A DNA stretch of 40,114 nucleotides from CBDIHP01 sp965279195 (GTDB lineage: Bacteria; Planctomycetota; Planctomycetia; Isosphaerales; Isosphaeraceae), in NCBI GenBank assembly GCA_965279195.1, contig CBDIHP010000019.1:1-40114 (forward strand), given 5' to 3'. This document shows positions 26,601 through 34,085 of the stretch, piece by piece; position 1 is the stretch's first letter; the number at the start of each line of letters is the position of its first letter. The notes under the pieces were generated by a model, which made no database searches, was not told the origin of the DNA, and saw only the letters and a list, made by a program, of their open reading frames with translations. The position numbers and the translations under genes were made by a program.

Positions 26601-28061
26601 CCTGCGGATCGACAGGACTGACTTCCCATGCTTCTCTATGTGAACAAGCTCCTCCTTGATCACCTTCCCATCCTTCGTGGCTCGGACCTGGTGGGGGCCG
26701 ACGGGGATCTTCAACTCGCGGAGGCCGGCGCCGGTGATGGTCAGGCTGGAGCCGTCGAGGGAGACGCCGATGGCGGGGTCGTCGGTCTCGACGACGAGGG
26801 TGCCCTCGGGGGTCTTGATGCGCAGGAGGATCGCGAACCGCTCGGCGGCGTCGCGGACGGCGGGCAGGGCGGGGGTGGCGGCGAGGAGGGCGAGGGAGCC
26901 CAGGGCGAAGGCGGCGGCCAGGCGGCGCCGGGGGCGTTTCGGGGCGAGTTCGGCGGGGAGCGGGTTCTGGTTCGGGCGGCGGACGTGGGCCAGGCATCGC
27001 GTGAGCAGGTCGGCCACGTCGGCGGCCGAGGCGTATCGCTGCGACGGGTCCTTGGCGTGCAGGCGTTTCAGGATCGCCGCGAACCAGCGGGGGAGGTCGG
27101 GGCGCAGGGCGGAGACGGGCTCGGGCTCCCGGTCGCAGACGAGCTTGAGGGTCGCCAGGCTGGATCGCGAGCGGAACGGCGGCAGGCCGGTGGCCAGGGC
27201 GTAGAGCACGCTGCCGAGGCTGAAGAGGTCCGATCGCGTGTCGAGGGCGTCGCCCCGGGCCTGCTCGGGGGACATATATTGGGGCGTCCCCGCGACCACG
27301 CCCGACTGGGTCATCGCCGCGTCATCCGCCGCGCGGGCGAGCCCGAAGTCGGTCAGCTTGACCCGCTCGACCCCATTCTCCAGCAGGATGTTCCCCGGCT
27401 TCACGTCGCGGTGGATCAAGCCCTGCTCGTGCGCCGCCGCCAGCCCCGAGGCCACCTGCGAGCCGATCCGGAGGAGTTCCTCCAGCTCGACCCGCCGCGA
27501 CGGGGCCCCGTCGACGAGGTCCTGCGCCGACTTGCCGGCGACGTACTGCATCACCAGGTAGGGGATCCCCCGGGGCGACACATCGACGGCGTGGATCGTC
27601 ACCACATGCTCATGCACCACGGCCGCCGCCGCTTTCGCTTCGCGTGCGAACCGCCTCCGGGCCGACGGCGACGCCGCCAGGTGCGGCGACATCAGCTTGA
27701 TCGCCACCAGCCGGTCGAGCGTGCGGTCCCTGGCCAGGAAGACCACCCCCATCCCGCCCCGGCCGATCGTCTCCAGGATTGCGTACGGCCCGAGGATCCC
27801 CACCTGCCCCTCGTCCTCCGGCGGGTCGAACAGCCCGGTCAGCGCCAGGTCGGCGTCGATCTCCAGGTCGATCTCGTCGTCGCGGAGCAGGCCGAGGTCG
27901 TCCCACATCCCGCTCCGCGCCGCGAGCCGGTCGAGGGCCTCGCGGCAGCCCTCGCACGCCTCGATGTGCGACGACAGTTCGGCCTGCTCGGCCTCGGCCA
28001 CCTCGCCCGAGAGCAGGCGACCGAGCTGTTCCGGCGACAGGGGCGAGTGGCAGAGGGGCAT
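23616..28061 (-). CDS. Receptor-like Ser/Thr kinase with PD40-type beta-propeller repeats
   Basis: A 1,481-residue protein. The N-terminus has a zf-HC2-like anti-sigma zinc motif (H32-x3-C36-x2-C39, SSHIEACEGCREAL). The kinase domain spans about 93-357: GRGGMGVVF (100-108), K122 (VAIKL), HRDVKPGN (217-224), DFG (238-240) and SPEQARG. A membrane helix is at about 381-402. A PEGA-like strand region (KTPEGTLVVETDDPAIGVSL) follows, then ~1,000 residues of WD40-like (PD40/TolB type) repeats with many WSPDG motifs. These fall into about three similar blocks, each opening with a VYLKD/IYLRD/VYMKN strand and closing with an SPDGKFLVY-like strand. ATG 28061 has AAGGA upstream. The minus-strand sigma gene 28405 lies just upstream with repeat A3 between them. 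The zinc motif suggests that the protein itself binds the sigma factor. Confidence 0.92.
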   Translation of the reverse strand: MPLCHSPLSPEQLGRLLSGEVAEAEQAELSSHIEACEGCREALDRLAARSGMWDDLGLLRDDEIDLEIDADLALTGLFDPPEDEGQVGILGPYAILETIGRGGMGVVFLARDRTLDRLVAIKLMSPHLAASPSARRRFAREAKAAAAVVHEHVVTIHAVDVSPRGIPYLVMQYVAGKSAQDLVDGAPSRRVELEELLRIGSQVASGLAAAHEQGLIHRDVKPGNILLENGVERVKLTDFGLARAADDAAMTQSGVVAGTPQYMSPEQARGDALDTRSDLFSLGSVLYALATGLPPFRSRSSLATLKLVCDREPEPVSALRPDLPRWFAAILKRLHAKDPSQRYASAADVADLLTRCLAHVRRPNQNPLPAELAPKRPRRRLAAAFALGSLALLAATPALPAVRDAAERFAILLRIKTPEGTLVVETDDPAIGVSLDGSSLTITGAGLRELKIPVGPHQVRATKDGKVIKEELVHIEKHGKSVLSIRREAEDAPTLAEAARKPDLDSLNRRGRSSSKVEVLAHLLMLNSSSVRSPSAHSNVYMKNLDTGRTRRILEDFEDVHRITAVDWSGDGSRIAFERAPRQGEPAKSYAVRVSDGKIDLKEVATGSWPSLSPDGKQLATCVGGPETPKEIIISGSISSKNRRIPTDGIPRWSPEGDRILVASSHGEAGFTCRILDSNRERPIAFRPSRIRSLPQWSGDQTIVALVETRSRGLEIIEFDISQPDAPRELYRYWSFADTPGFTPTWVLPSLKDQTVYVLGRTADNRGRLLKVERKPNTLMTAVLSEPTPGALVHSACLSPDGKFLVYCEVTPTDQDRPAPAASAPATQLEPGQRTIRLDPAFAADRLVEAMGKMPVKPTAPDPSRMQIYLRDLRLATTRLALDEPIPGLTRVMAPEWSPDGSRVVFWGDSQAPPGIPRIILMELHDERVRFRDLGTGMSPVWSPDGRRIAFMNFDAPSGTYVMNADGTDRKRLTDRFPPTWSPDGKALLLNSFSEPTQSSLYDMETGRTRPLSIPGHSILSWPRWSAKDRLITALRQADGINLLAEVQLVGPGRDHILNRLWLPPDGQKLLPRWPIVHRGNGDVIFIGVEPSGDRQLYLLTNGQLAPIDPFARPDQLGGLTVSPGGRYLMFNANRDDRKASSKSSVAPTSEERVLDLPLRPAEPSRVREKSVAADTLLARQQTAALVDAIEASPVVPTRDDPGRSRVYLKDMAKNQKILVLDEPIEGLRWVGSPRWSMDGRSIVFAAGPDSDPGHSRILMMDAPKMKTRVRDLGPGSAPSLSPDGSKVAFRNAIDGKLGGVCTMNVDGTDRKPLNSFGVPSWSPDGKSLLISEHNEALTEPARARIYDLATGKEHPLRILDLPLASRPEWSAPNRLLAAVRWPGSTIKILEVDVTDPAKAMPLRTMWAKPADLAILPQSPMPRGFLDEVLFVGIGEKNTQFRRVYQVLEGSPTQIPTGAADTVADLACSPDGRYILFRAVR

Positions 28062-28134
28062 GGGGGGATTCCTTTCGAGAGTGGACGACAGACGTGATTC
28101 GACGCGTAGCGGAGTTGAAGGGACAGGGTCGATG

Positions 28135-28320
28135 GCGCTGGGCGAGGGTCTCCAGACCCCCGCCCCAACCGTCGCCGCGATTCACAACATGACCGGGGTC
28201 TCCAGACCCCTGTTGGAAAGCGTCGACGAGTCGGGGCATTGGATTTCTGGGTCGGGAGACCCGCTCCTGTGGTGCCGCATCTCAGGGTAGGGGCGGGGTC
28301 GGGAGACCCTCGCCCAGCGC
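28135..28320. repeat. Family A nested inverted repeat (copy A3)
   Basis: The left arm from 28135 (GCGCTGGGCGAGGGTCTCC) pairs with the right arm 28290-28320, with one mismatch and one extra C. The interior contains GGGGTCTCCAGACCCC (28195-28210) and a diverged GGGTCGGGAGACCCG. It occupies most of the 343-base gap 28062-28404 between a sigma factor gene and its probable partner kinase. Confidence 0.85.
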
Positions 28321-28344
28321 TTCCGACCCTCGCCCGGCGCTTCC
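28305..28344. repeat. 20-bp tandem duplication of the A3 right end
   Basis: GACCCTCGCCCAGCGCTTCC (28305-28324) is followed directly by a copy with one change (28325-28344). The end of family A element A3 has therefore been locally duplicated. Confidence 0.75.
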
Positions 28345-28404
28345 GACTTGCGCCTTTCGCCTCGACTCGCGCGTTTCGCCTCGGGGCTTCGCCAGGAATA
28401 TGGA

Positions 28405-29040
28405 TCAGTCCGGCTCCTGGCGTTCGACCTCGCGTCGCAGCCGGGCCATGACGCGGCTGCGGGCGACGTAGACGGCGCCGGGGGTGAGGTTCAGGGAGCG
28501 GGCGACCTCGCGGACGTCCTCGGCCTCGACCCCGGTGCGCCAGAAGGCCTGCCAGGTGGTCTCGTGCACGTCCCCCTTGATGCGTTCGCAGGCCCGGGCG
28601 AACACCTGGCGCCGGTACTCGACGTCGTAGAGGCTCGACTCGGGCGACGCGCCGGGCTGGGCGTCGAGGATCTCGGCCATCGCGGTGTCCCCCGTGCCAT
28701 AGTTGGCCGCCTTCCGCCTGCGGGCGACGACCGCGTCCACGATCAGGTTCCGCGCGATCTTCGACAGCCAGCCCCGGAACGACCCCAGGGCCGGGTCGGG
28801 GTTGTAACCGGCGATGGCCGAGGCCACCGCGCGGAAGGCGTCCTGCACGAGGTCGTCGGCATCCGCCCCCTGGAGCCCGGAACGCCTCGCCAGCCGCCGG
28901 ACGAGCGGCTCGTAGAGCGCGACGAACTCCTCCCACGCCGCCTCGTCGCGGGGCGAGGCCCGGCGGAGCAGCATCAGGAGGCTCGCCCTCGTGGGGGGCG
29001 GCTCGCGTTCGGTCGGGGTTCCCGGGGCGATTCCGGCCAA
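28405..29040 (-). CDS. ECF-type RNA polymerase sigma factor
   Basis: A 211-residue sigma70-family factor. Region 2 covers ASPRDEAAWEEFVALYEPLVRRLARRSGLQGADADDLVQDAF and the -10 recognition stretch ALGSFRGWLSKIARNLIVD. Region 4 is DVHETTWQAFWRTGVEAEDVREVARSLNLTPGAVYVARSRVMARLRRE, a helix-turn-helix with the VYVARSRV recognition helix typical of planctomycete ECF factors. The TTG start at 29040 is decided by GGAGG seven bases upstream, an optimal site. It precedes the receptor kinase 23616-28061, whose N-terminus carries a zf-HC2-like motif. The pair is probably a sigma/anti-sigma-kinase unit. It is divergent from the zinc-ribbon gene at 29247. Confidence 0.93.
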   Translation of the reverse strand: MAGIAPGTPTEREPPPTRASLLMLLRRASPRDEAAWEEFVALYEPLVRRLARRSGLQGADADDLVQDAFRAVASAIAGYNPDPALGSFRGWLSKIARNLIVDAVVARRRKAANYGTGDTAMAEILDAQPGASPESSLYDVEYRRQVFARACERIKGDVHETTWQAFWRTGVEAEDVREVARSLNLTPGAVYVARSRVMARLRREVERQEPD

Positions 29041-29156
29041 GTCAGGTCCTCCGGAGGGTTACACCGCGACGCCTCGCCATTCTTACACGACGGGTCCGGA
29101 AAACATCGCCCGCGATGCCGCATGGCCACGGCGCCGGGAACTTGGGTAGGCTGCGG

Positions 29157-29185
29157 TTGCGACGGCCACCCGGGCGCCCTAGACT
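29157..29185 (+). promoter_or_regulatory. Candidate promoter for the 29247 gene
   Basis: TTGCGA (29157-29162), exactly 17 bases of spacer and TAGACT (29180-29185) match the sigma70 pattern at four of six positions each. They would give a leader of about 55 bases before the TTG start at 29247. The site lies in the 206-base divergent gap with the sigma factor gene. Confidence 0.4.
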
Positions 29186-29246
29186 AATTCCGGGGCCGAC
29201 CCGATTCGTCCCGTCGACACCGCTGGATCCGACCCGGAGCGAACCT

Positions 29247-30458
29247 TTGGCCGGCACGAAGGACGAGCAGAAGGTGATCTTCCGGTGCCGGGGCTGCGGG
29301 CAGAAGCTCCGCGCCCCCGTCTCGCGGATCGGCCAGGCCACGAGCTGCCCCAAGTGCGGCGGCAGGCTCGCCGTGCCGCTCACCAGCCTGATCACCTCGC
29401 TCCCCCGGCTCGTCACCGGCCTGCCCGCGCGCCTGCGGCCGATGGTCCGCGACCGCCTCGGCATGACCCGCCGGGAGTTCGGCCGCAAGCTCTGGTCGAG
29501 GAACGTCCTCGCGGGCGCGGGCATCGTCGCGGCGGCGGGGGGCTATCTGGCGTACAAGAAGCGCCAGGAATGGGCCTGGGCCGACGACCCCCGGCTCGGC
29601 CAGGGCCTCGGCGGTTTCCGCCCCTTCCCCGACGACAACGCCTGGAATCAGGACATCTCCCAGGAACCCGTCGACGAGAACTCCGACGTCCTGATCTCCT
29701 CCATCGGCGCGGACAAGCCGCTCCGGCCCGAGTGCGGGTTCAGCTACCGATGGGGCCCGCTGGGCATGCCCTACATCCTCGTGGGCGGCAACCAGCCGAC
29801 CACGCCCGTGCTGTTCGGCTCGGGCGCGGGCGAGAGCGACCCGGGCCCGTACAAGGTGCCCATCGACGCCCCCATCGAGGGCGGCCCCAACGCGAAGACC
29901 GGCGACCGCCACGTCATCGTCGTCGACTCCGACAACTGGATCCTCTACGAGCTGTTCGAGGCGAAGCGCCAGGACGGCCGCTGGGCCGCCGAGAGCGGCG
30001 CGATCTTCGACCTCCGGAGCAACACCCTCCGGCCCGCCGGGTGGACGTCCGCCGACGCCGCCGGCCTGCCCATCTTCCCCGGATTGTTGCGCCACGACGA
30101 GGTCCACGAACTCGGGGCCATCCGCCACGCCCTGCGGTTCACCTGCAAGGTCACCCGGCGGGCCTACGTCCCTCCCGCGCGCCACTTCGCCAGCCCCCAC
30201 AAGGATCCCACCTTGCCCCCGATGGGCATGCGCGTCCGGCTCCGGGCGGATTACGACGTCTCCGGCTTCTCCGGGCCCATGCAGGTCGTGCTGGAATGCC
30301 TCAAACGCTACGGGATGTTCCTGGCCGACAACGGCAACGACTGGTTCCTCACCGGGGCCTATCACCCCAAGTGGGACAGCGCCGAGATCAAGACCCTCCA
30401 GCGCGTGAAGGGGGGCGATTTCGAGGTCGTCCGCATGGACGGGCTGGTCGAGGGCTGA
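29247..30458 (+). CDS. Zinc-ribbon, membrane-anchored protein with conserved periplasmic domain
   Basis: A 403-residue three-part protein. A cytoplasmic zinc ribbon has C14, C17, C34 and C37 (FRCRGCGQKL, SCPKCGGRL). A twin-Arg-like MTRREFGRK (73-81) precedes a membrane helix at about 86-103. The rest is a conserved domain of unknown function seen in many bacteria, marked by FRPFPDDNAWNQDIS (~124), PYKVPIDAPIEGG, GDRHVIVVDSDNWILYELFEA, FDLRSNTLRPAGWTSADAAGLPIFPGL, ARHFAS and FLADNGNDWFLTGA. I recall this domain as typically secreted, with no settled function. TTG 29247 is chosen because GGAGCG lies 7 bases upstream; a longer reading from 29115 overlaps the presumed promoter. It is followed by another zinc-ribbon membrane protein. 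Confidence 0.85.
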   Translation: MAGTKDEQKVIFRCRGCGQKLRAPVSRIGQATSCPKCGGRLAVPLTSLITSLPRLVTGLPARLRPMVRDRLGMTRREFGRKLWSRNVLAGAGIVAAAGGYLAYKKRQEWAWADDPRLGQGLGGFRPFPDDNAWNQDISQEPVDENSDVLISSIGADKPLRPECGFSYRWGPLGMPYILVGGNQPTTPVLFGSGAGESDPGPYKVPIDAPIEGGPNAKTGDRHVIVVDSDNWILYELFEAKRQDGRWAAESGAIFDLRSNTLRPAGWTSADAAGLPIFPGLLRHDEVHELGAIRHALRFTCKVTRRAYVPPARHFASPHKDPTLPPMGMRVRLRADYDVSGFSGPMQVVLECLKRYGMFLADNGNDWFLTGAYHPKWDSAEIKTLQRVKGGDFEVVRMDGLVEG

Positions 30459-30676
30459 GCCGGATCGAGACGTCGGCAACCGCAGTCTCGCGAACTTCAC
30501 AGCCCCGTTGACCCCGATCACCCGGATTCGCCAGAGCCCACAAACGTGCGTGCTGGGGCGGAAAACGGTTGGCAAGCGGGGGTTCGCTCGGGAAAATGGG
30601 AAGGATGACGGCGGCCCGGCGGCCCGCCGCGCCCGACTCATCCCGTCCCGCACCGATCCAACGCGAGCCCGCAGCC

Positions 30677-31183
30677 ATGATCGTCCAAGCCCAGTGCCCG
30701 TCCTGCTCGACCACGGCCGGTGTCGACGAGTCCTTCGCCGGTCGCCGCGTGCGCTGCCGGAAGTGCGGCGAGCGGTTCCAGATCGACCCGTCCCTCTTCG
30801 GCCTGACCTCCGCGAGCGAGCCGGAGTCCGGTGCCGACTCCGACGAATCCGGCGACCCGGGCCTCAACGACTTCCTCAACGACCTCGGCGGCGATCGCAC
30901 CCCGCGCGCGACCACGACCGCCGTCGCGGCCCCCTCCCGCGCCGTCGTCGCCGCCCCCGTCCGCACGCCCGCCTCCGCCCCGGCCGCCGCGGTCGCCGAG
31001 CCGGAACCCGCCCCGCCGCAGCCGAAGGGCGTGTTCCTGATGCTCCTCGCCCTCATCATCCTCGGCGGCACCATCGCCTTCTTCGTCTGGATCGACCAGG
31101 TCCAGCGCGAGGAGATGGGCAAGGCCAAGTCCGCCACCACCGCCCCGGCCGCCGCGGAAACCAAGCCCGCACCCAAGGCTTGA
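30677..31183 (+). CDS. MJ0042-type zinc-ribbon single-pass membrane protein
   Basis: A 168-residue protein. It begins with a short zinc ribbon of the MJ0042 kind (C7, C10, C27, C30: QCPSCSTTAGVDESFAGRRV, RCRKCGERFQI). A ~75-residue acidic then Ala/Pro-rich linker follows, with one membrane helix (about 118-139, VFLMLLALIILGGTIAFFVW) and a Lys/Ala-rich tail. Zinc ribbons of this class are frequent at the N-terminus of planctomycete and myxobacterial membrane proteins; the ligand or partner is unknown. ATG 30677 places the ribbon at the very N-terminus as in relatives, without a clear ribosome site; an in-frame extension to 30569 is Arg/Pro-rich and rejected. It lies 218 bases after the previous zinc-ribbon gene and 48 before the DinB-like gene. 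Confidence 0.8.
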   Translation: MIVQAQCPSCSTTAGVDESFAGRRVRCRKCGERFQIDPSLFGLTSASEPESGADSDESGDPGLNDFLNDLGGDRTPRATTTAVAAPSRAVVAAPVRTPASAPAAAVAEPEPAPPQPKGVFLMLLALIILGGTIAFFVWIDQVQREEMGKAKSATTAPAAAETKPAPKA

Positions 31184-31231
31184 CGCTCGTCTCGGCGTAA
31201 GTCGTGCGTAAGAATTTGGTCTGGAGCGAAC

Positions 31232-31759
31232 ATGCCCAGCAGCGACAATCCTGCTTACATGGCCGGCATGCAGGGCGAGGACCCCTCGCTCTCGACCGCC
31301 GAGATCATCGCGCACTACGCCGCCGGCATCGACGAGCTGAGGGCCGCCGTTGCGGGCCTGACGCCGGAGGAGGCCAGGGCCCGCCCGGTCCCCGGCAAGT
31401 GGAGCACCATCGAGGCCGTCGCCCACATCGCCGACACCGAGATCTACTTCACCGACCGCGTCGAGCGCACCCTGGCGATGGACCGGCCGCTCCTCATGAG
31501 CGTCGACGAGACTCCCTACGTCGAGGCCATGCACTACCAGGACCTCGATCTCGACGAGCAGATCGCCCTGTTCGTCGCCTTGCGCAAACATCTGACCCGC
31601 ATCCTGACATTTCAAAGCGAGGAGGCCTGGGCAAGGCAGGCCGTCCACACCGAGACGGGGCTGGTGAGCGTCCGGCAGCTCGTCTTGCAGGCCATCCGCC
31701 ACGCCCAACACCACCTGCCGTTCCTCTCGGAGAAGCGGCGGGCCCTGGGCAAGGGCTGA
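31232..31759 (+). CDS. DinB-like (DinB_2/YfiT) family protein
   Basis: A 175-residue four-helix-bundle protein of the DinB/YfiT superfamily. The expected metal-binding histidines appear as H65 (TIEAVAHIADTEIYF) and H157/H161 (LQAIRHAQHHLPFL). The KWSTIEAVAHIADTE and QLVLQAIRHAQHH helices are family hallmarks. Members include thiol-dependent transferases and stress-induced proteins, so the substrate cannot be assigned. ATG 31232 has GGAG six bases upstream. The gene lies 48 bases after the zinc-ribbon gene and may be its operon partner. The name DinB refers to the Bacillus protein, not to DNA polymerase IV. Confidence 0.88.
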   Translation: MPSSDNPAYMAGMQGEDPSLSTAEIIAHYAAGIDELRAAVAGLTPEEARARPVPGKWSTIEAVAHIADTEIYFTDRVERTLAMDRPLLMSVDETPYVEAMHYQDLDLDEQIALFVALRKHLTRILTFQSEEAWARQAVHTETGLVSVRQLVLQAIRHAQHHLPFLSEKRRALGKG

Positions 31760-32012
31760 TGGGCGGTTGGATGTCTCCCTTCCTGGACATCGGAAAAAAC
31801 TCGGAAAAAGTCGGTTCGATTCCCCGCACGACCTACGTTTCTTGTATCGGGCACCTCACGCGCGGCCCGTCCCGGGCCCGTTCGAACATTCGCATCAGGA
31901 TGATCTCCCCCAGACGCCGAGGAGTCGGCCGAACGTCGCCGCGTGCCCTCTCGCGCAACAACGGTTCCGCAGCCCGAACAGAGACGAACAGAGCAGGGGA
32001 GAACTGCACACC

Positions 32013-33113
32013 ATGGCGTTGCCCTCGATGAAGCATTGGCGGGGATTCATGGCCGGAGACGCGACCGCCGCCGCCAGCCCCAGCACCCGCCGCAGGCCCC
32101 AGATCCGCCTGAACTTCGACAACCTGGAAGACCGCAAGGTGCCCTCGGGCGCCGGGCTCCACATCGGCATCGAGAAGGTCGCCGCGTCCGTCTCGGCCCT
32201 CGGCGGCCGGGGGCCGGCCCGCGGCGGCGATCGGGGCGGGTTCAAGGTCGACCTCGGCATCGCCCTGGGCGACACGCTGGCCTACTCGCGCGGCTCCAGC
32301 AGCCTGCTGTCGCAGGACGTCCGCGCGGTCCAGAAGGCCTACCAGACCTTCGTCGGATCCTACTCCTCCGCCGTCGCCGCCCTCCGCAGGACGGCCACGA
32401 CCACCACCGCCCCGACCCAGGCCGGGCTCGACGCATTCAACACGTCGATCGAGGCCGCGATCACGACCCTGAACACCTCGATCTCGACCGCGCTCGCCAA
32501 CCTGCCCAACACCGGCGCGGGCCTCACGGCGACCCTACAGGGATACACCGCCACGCTCCAGACCAACATCGAGAGCGCGGCCACCGGCCTGGAGAACTCG
32601 ACCAATCGCGCGGTCCTCGACATGAACCGCGAGGTCGGCGGCTACCTCCGCACCGCGCTCAACCAGTCGACCACCGCCATCCTCTCGGTGAACCCGACCG
32701 GCAGCATCACCAACGCGGCCGTCAAGACCTACAATCAGGCCGCGAGGACGGCCTATTCCGCCTTCCTCTCGTCGCTCACGACCGCCGTGCAGGCCTCGAT
32801 CTCCGGCGGCACCGCGCTCGATTCCTCGGCCGTGAATTCGGCCGTCTCGACGCTCAAGACCTCGCTCGACTCGGCCATCGCCGGGCTCGGCACCGGATTC
32901 ACCTCCAGCTCGTCGAACCCGACGGCGACCGTCGACGCGGCCCTCGACTCGCTCGCGACCAAGCTCACCGCCATCGCCGCCCCGACCGCCAGCAACACCG
33001 CCTCCGCGCGGGTGTTCGTGAAGGCCGTTTCGGGCGCGGTGTTCTCCGGCTTCGGCACCGTCAACAAGGCCGTGCAGTCCGCGGTGGTTGCTTATAACAA
33101 TAGCCTGCTCTGA
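32013..33113 (+). CDS. Secreted or surface planctomycete protein with N-terminal LEDR motif
   Basis: A 366-residue protein. Instead of a classic signal peptide it has a basic N-terminus followed by RPQIRLNFDNLEDRKVPSG (residues 28-46). This L-E-D/P-R-x-x-P-S pattern sits at the start of many large exported planctomycete proteins. The remainder is Ala/Ser/Thr-rich and predicted helical, with heptad-like stretches (TTLNTSISTALANLPNTGAG, LQTNIESAATGLENSTNRAV) and no Cys. This fits a long coiled coil or fibrous surface protein. ATG 32013 follows GGGGAG at a slightly long distance; the in-frame extension to 31767 reads spacer sequence. The 253 bases before it hold no gene. Codon use is strongly coding. 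Function is unknown. Confidence 0.78.
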   Translation: MALPSMKHWRGFMAGDATAAASPSTRRRPQIRLNFDNLEDRKVPSGAGLHIGIEKVAASVSALGGRGPARGGDRGGFKVDLGIALGDTLAYSRGSSSLLSQDVRAVQKAYQTFVGSYSSAVAALRRTATTTTAPTQAGLDAFNTSIEAAITTLNTSISTALANLPNTGAGLTATLQGYTATLQTNIESAATGLENSTNRAVLDMNREVGGYLRTALNQSTTAILSVNPTGSITNAAVKTYNQAARTAYSAFLSSLTTAVQASISGGTALDSSAVNSAVSTLKTSLDSAIAGLGTGFTSSSSNPTATVDAALDSLATKLTAIAAPTASNTASARVFVKAVSGAVFSGFGTVNKAVQSAVVAYNNSLL

Positions 33114-33230
33114 TCTGCATGCGACCACCCAACGCCGCCGCACCGGCCGGGGCGGCGGCGTGTGGCTTTCGAAAGGCCTCCCTGGCACAATGTCGCGAAA
33201 CCGCCGACATCCCCGCCGGGAGGACCCTCC

Positions 33231-34034
33231 ATGCCCACGCGCCGACTCCGCGCGCTGACGCTCGCCCTCGTCACGTTCAGCCTCGCCCCCGCGCCCCCCG
33301 CCGCCGAAAAACCCTGGGTCAAGCTCTTCAACGGCAAGGACCTCTCCGGCCTCTACACCTTCCTCCAGACCCACGGCAGGAACAGCGACCCGGATAAGAT
33401 CGTCACGATCGAGGACGGCGCGATCCACCTCTACAAGCACGCCGAGCACGGCTCGAAGGTGGTGATGGGCTACATCGGCACCGAAAAGGAATACGGCAAC
33501 TACCACCTCCGCTTCGAGTACAAGTGGGGCACCAAGAAGTTCGAGCCCAGGCTCAAACTCAGGCAGGATGCGGGCCTTTATTATCATATCATCGGCGACG
33601 ACGCCGTCTGGCCGAAGGCCCTCCAGTACCAGGTCGAGGCCACGAACGTCGGCGACATCATCGCCCTCTACGGCTACCAGCTCGACTCGACCCACGACCC
33701 GAAGACCGCCGGCGAGCCCATGACGACCTACCTGCCCGCCGATCAGGGGGGCGTGCCGCGCATCCTGGGCGGCAAGGGCATCGCCTACCAGAAGCACCTG
33801 GCGAAGGACCACGAGAAGGACGGCTGGAACGTCGCCGAGATCATCGCGAAGGTCGACACCACCAGCCACATCCTCAACGGCCACGTCATCAACGCCGGCA
33901 AGAACATCCGCGTCGTCGGCCTCGACCCCGCCAAACCCAACGAGGCCGTCCCCCACGCCAAAGGCCGCATCGCCCTGGAAATCGAGGCGGCGGAGATCTT
34001 CTTCCGCAACTTCGAGATCCAATCCCTGGATTGA
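33231..34034 (+). CDS. DUF1080 family secreted protein (3-keto-disaccharide hydrolase type)
   Basis: A 267-residue exported protein. Residues 1-25 form a signal peptide. The DUF1080 (concanavalin-like beta-sandwich) domain starts at WVKLFNGKDLSGLYTFLQ and includes YGNYHLRFEYKWGTKKFEPR, GLYYHIIGDD, ALQYQVEAT and the closing GRIALEIEAAEIFFRNFEIQSL. Characterised members hydrolyse 3-keto-glycosides, and the family is greatly expanded in planctomycetes, but specificity is not predictable. ATG 33231 has GGGAGGA six to seven bases upstream, and the longer reading to 33162 is rejected. Repeat A4 follows 51 bases after the stop, separating it from the ceramidase-like gene. Confidence 0.92.
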   Translation: MPTRRLRALTLALVTFSLAPAPPAAEKPWVKLFNGKDLSGLYTFLQTHGRNSDPDKIVTIEDGAIHLYKHAEHGSKVVMGYIGTEKEYGNYHLRFEYKWGTKKFEPRLKLRQDAGLYYHIIGDDAVWPKALQYQVEATNVGDIIALYGYQLDSTHDPKTAGEPMTTYLPADQGGVPRILGGKGIAYQKHLAKDHEKDGWNVAEIIAKVDTTSHILNGHVINAGKNIRVVGLDPAKPNEAVPHAKGRIALEIEAAEIFFRNFEIQSLD

Positions 34035-34085
34035 TTTCTCCTGTGTTTTTATGAAAACGTCCAACTCGTCTGGCGCGTGGCGGAA

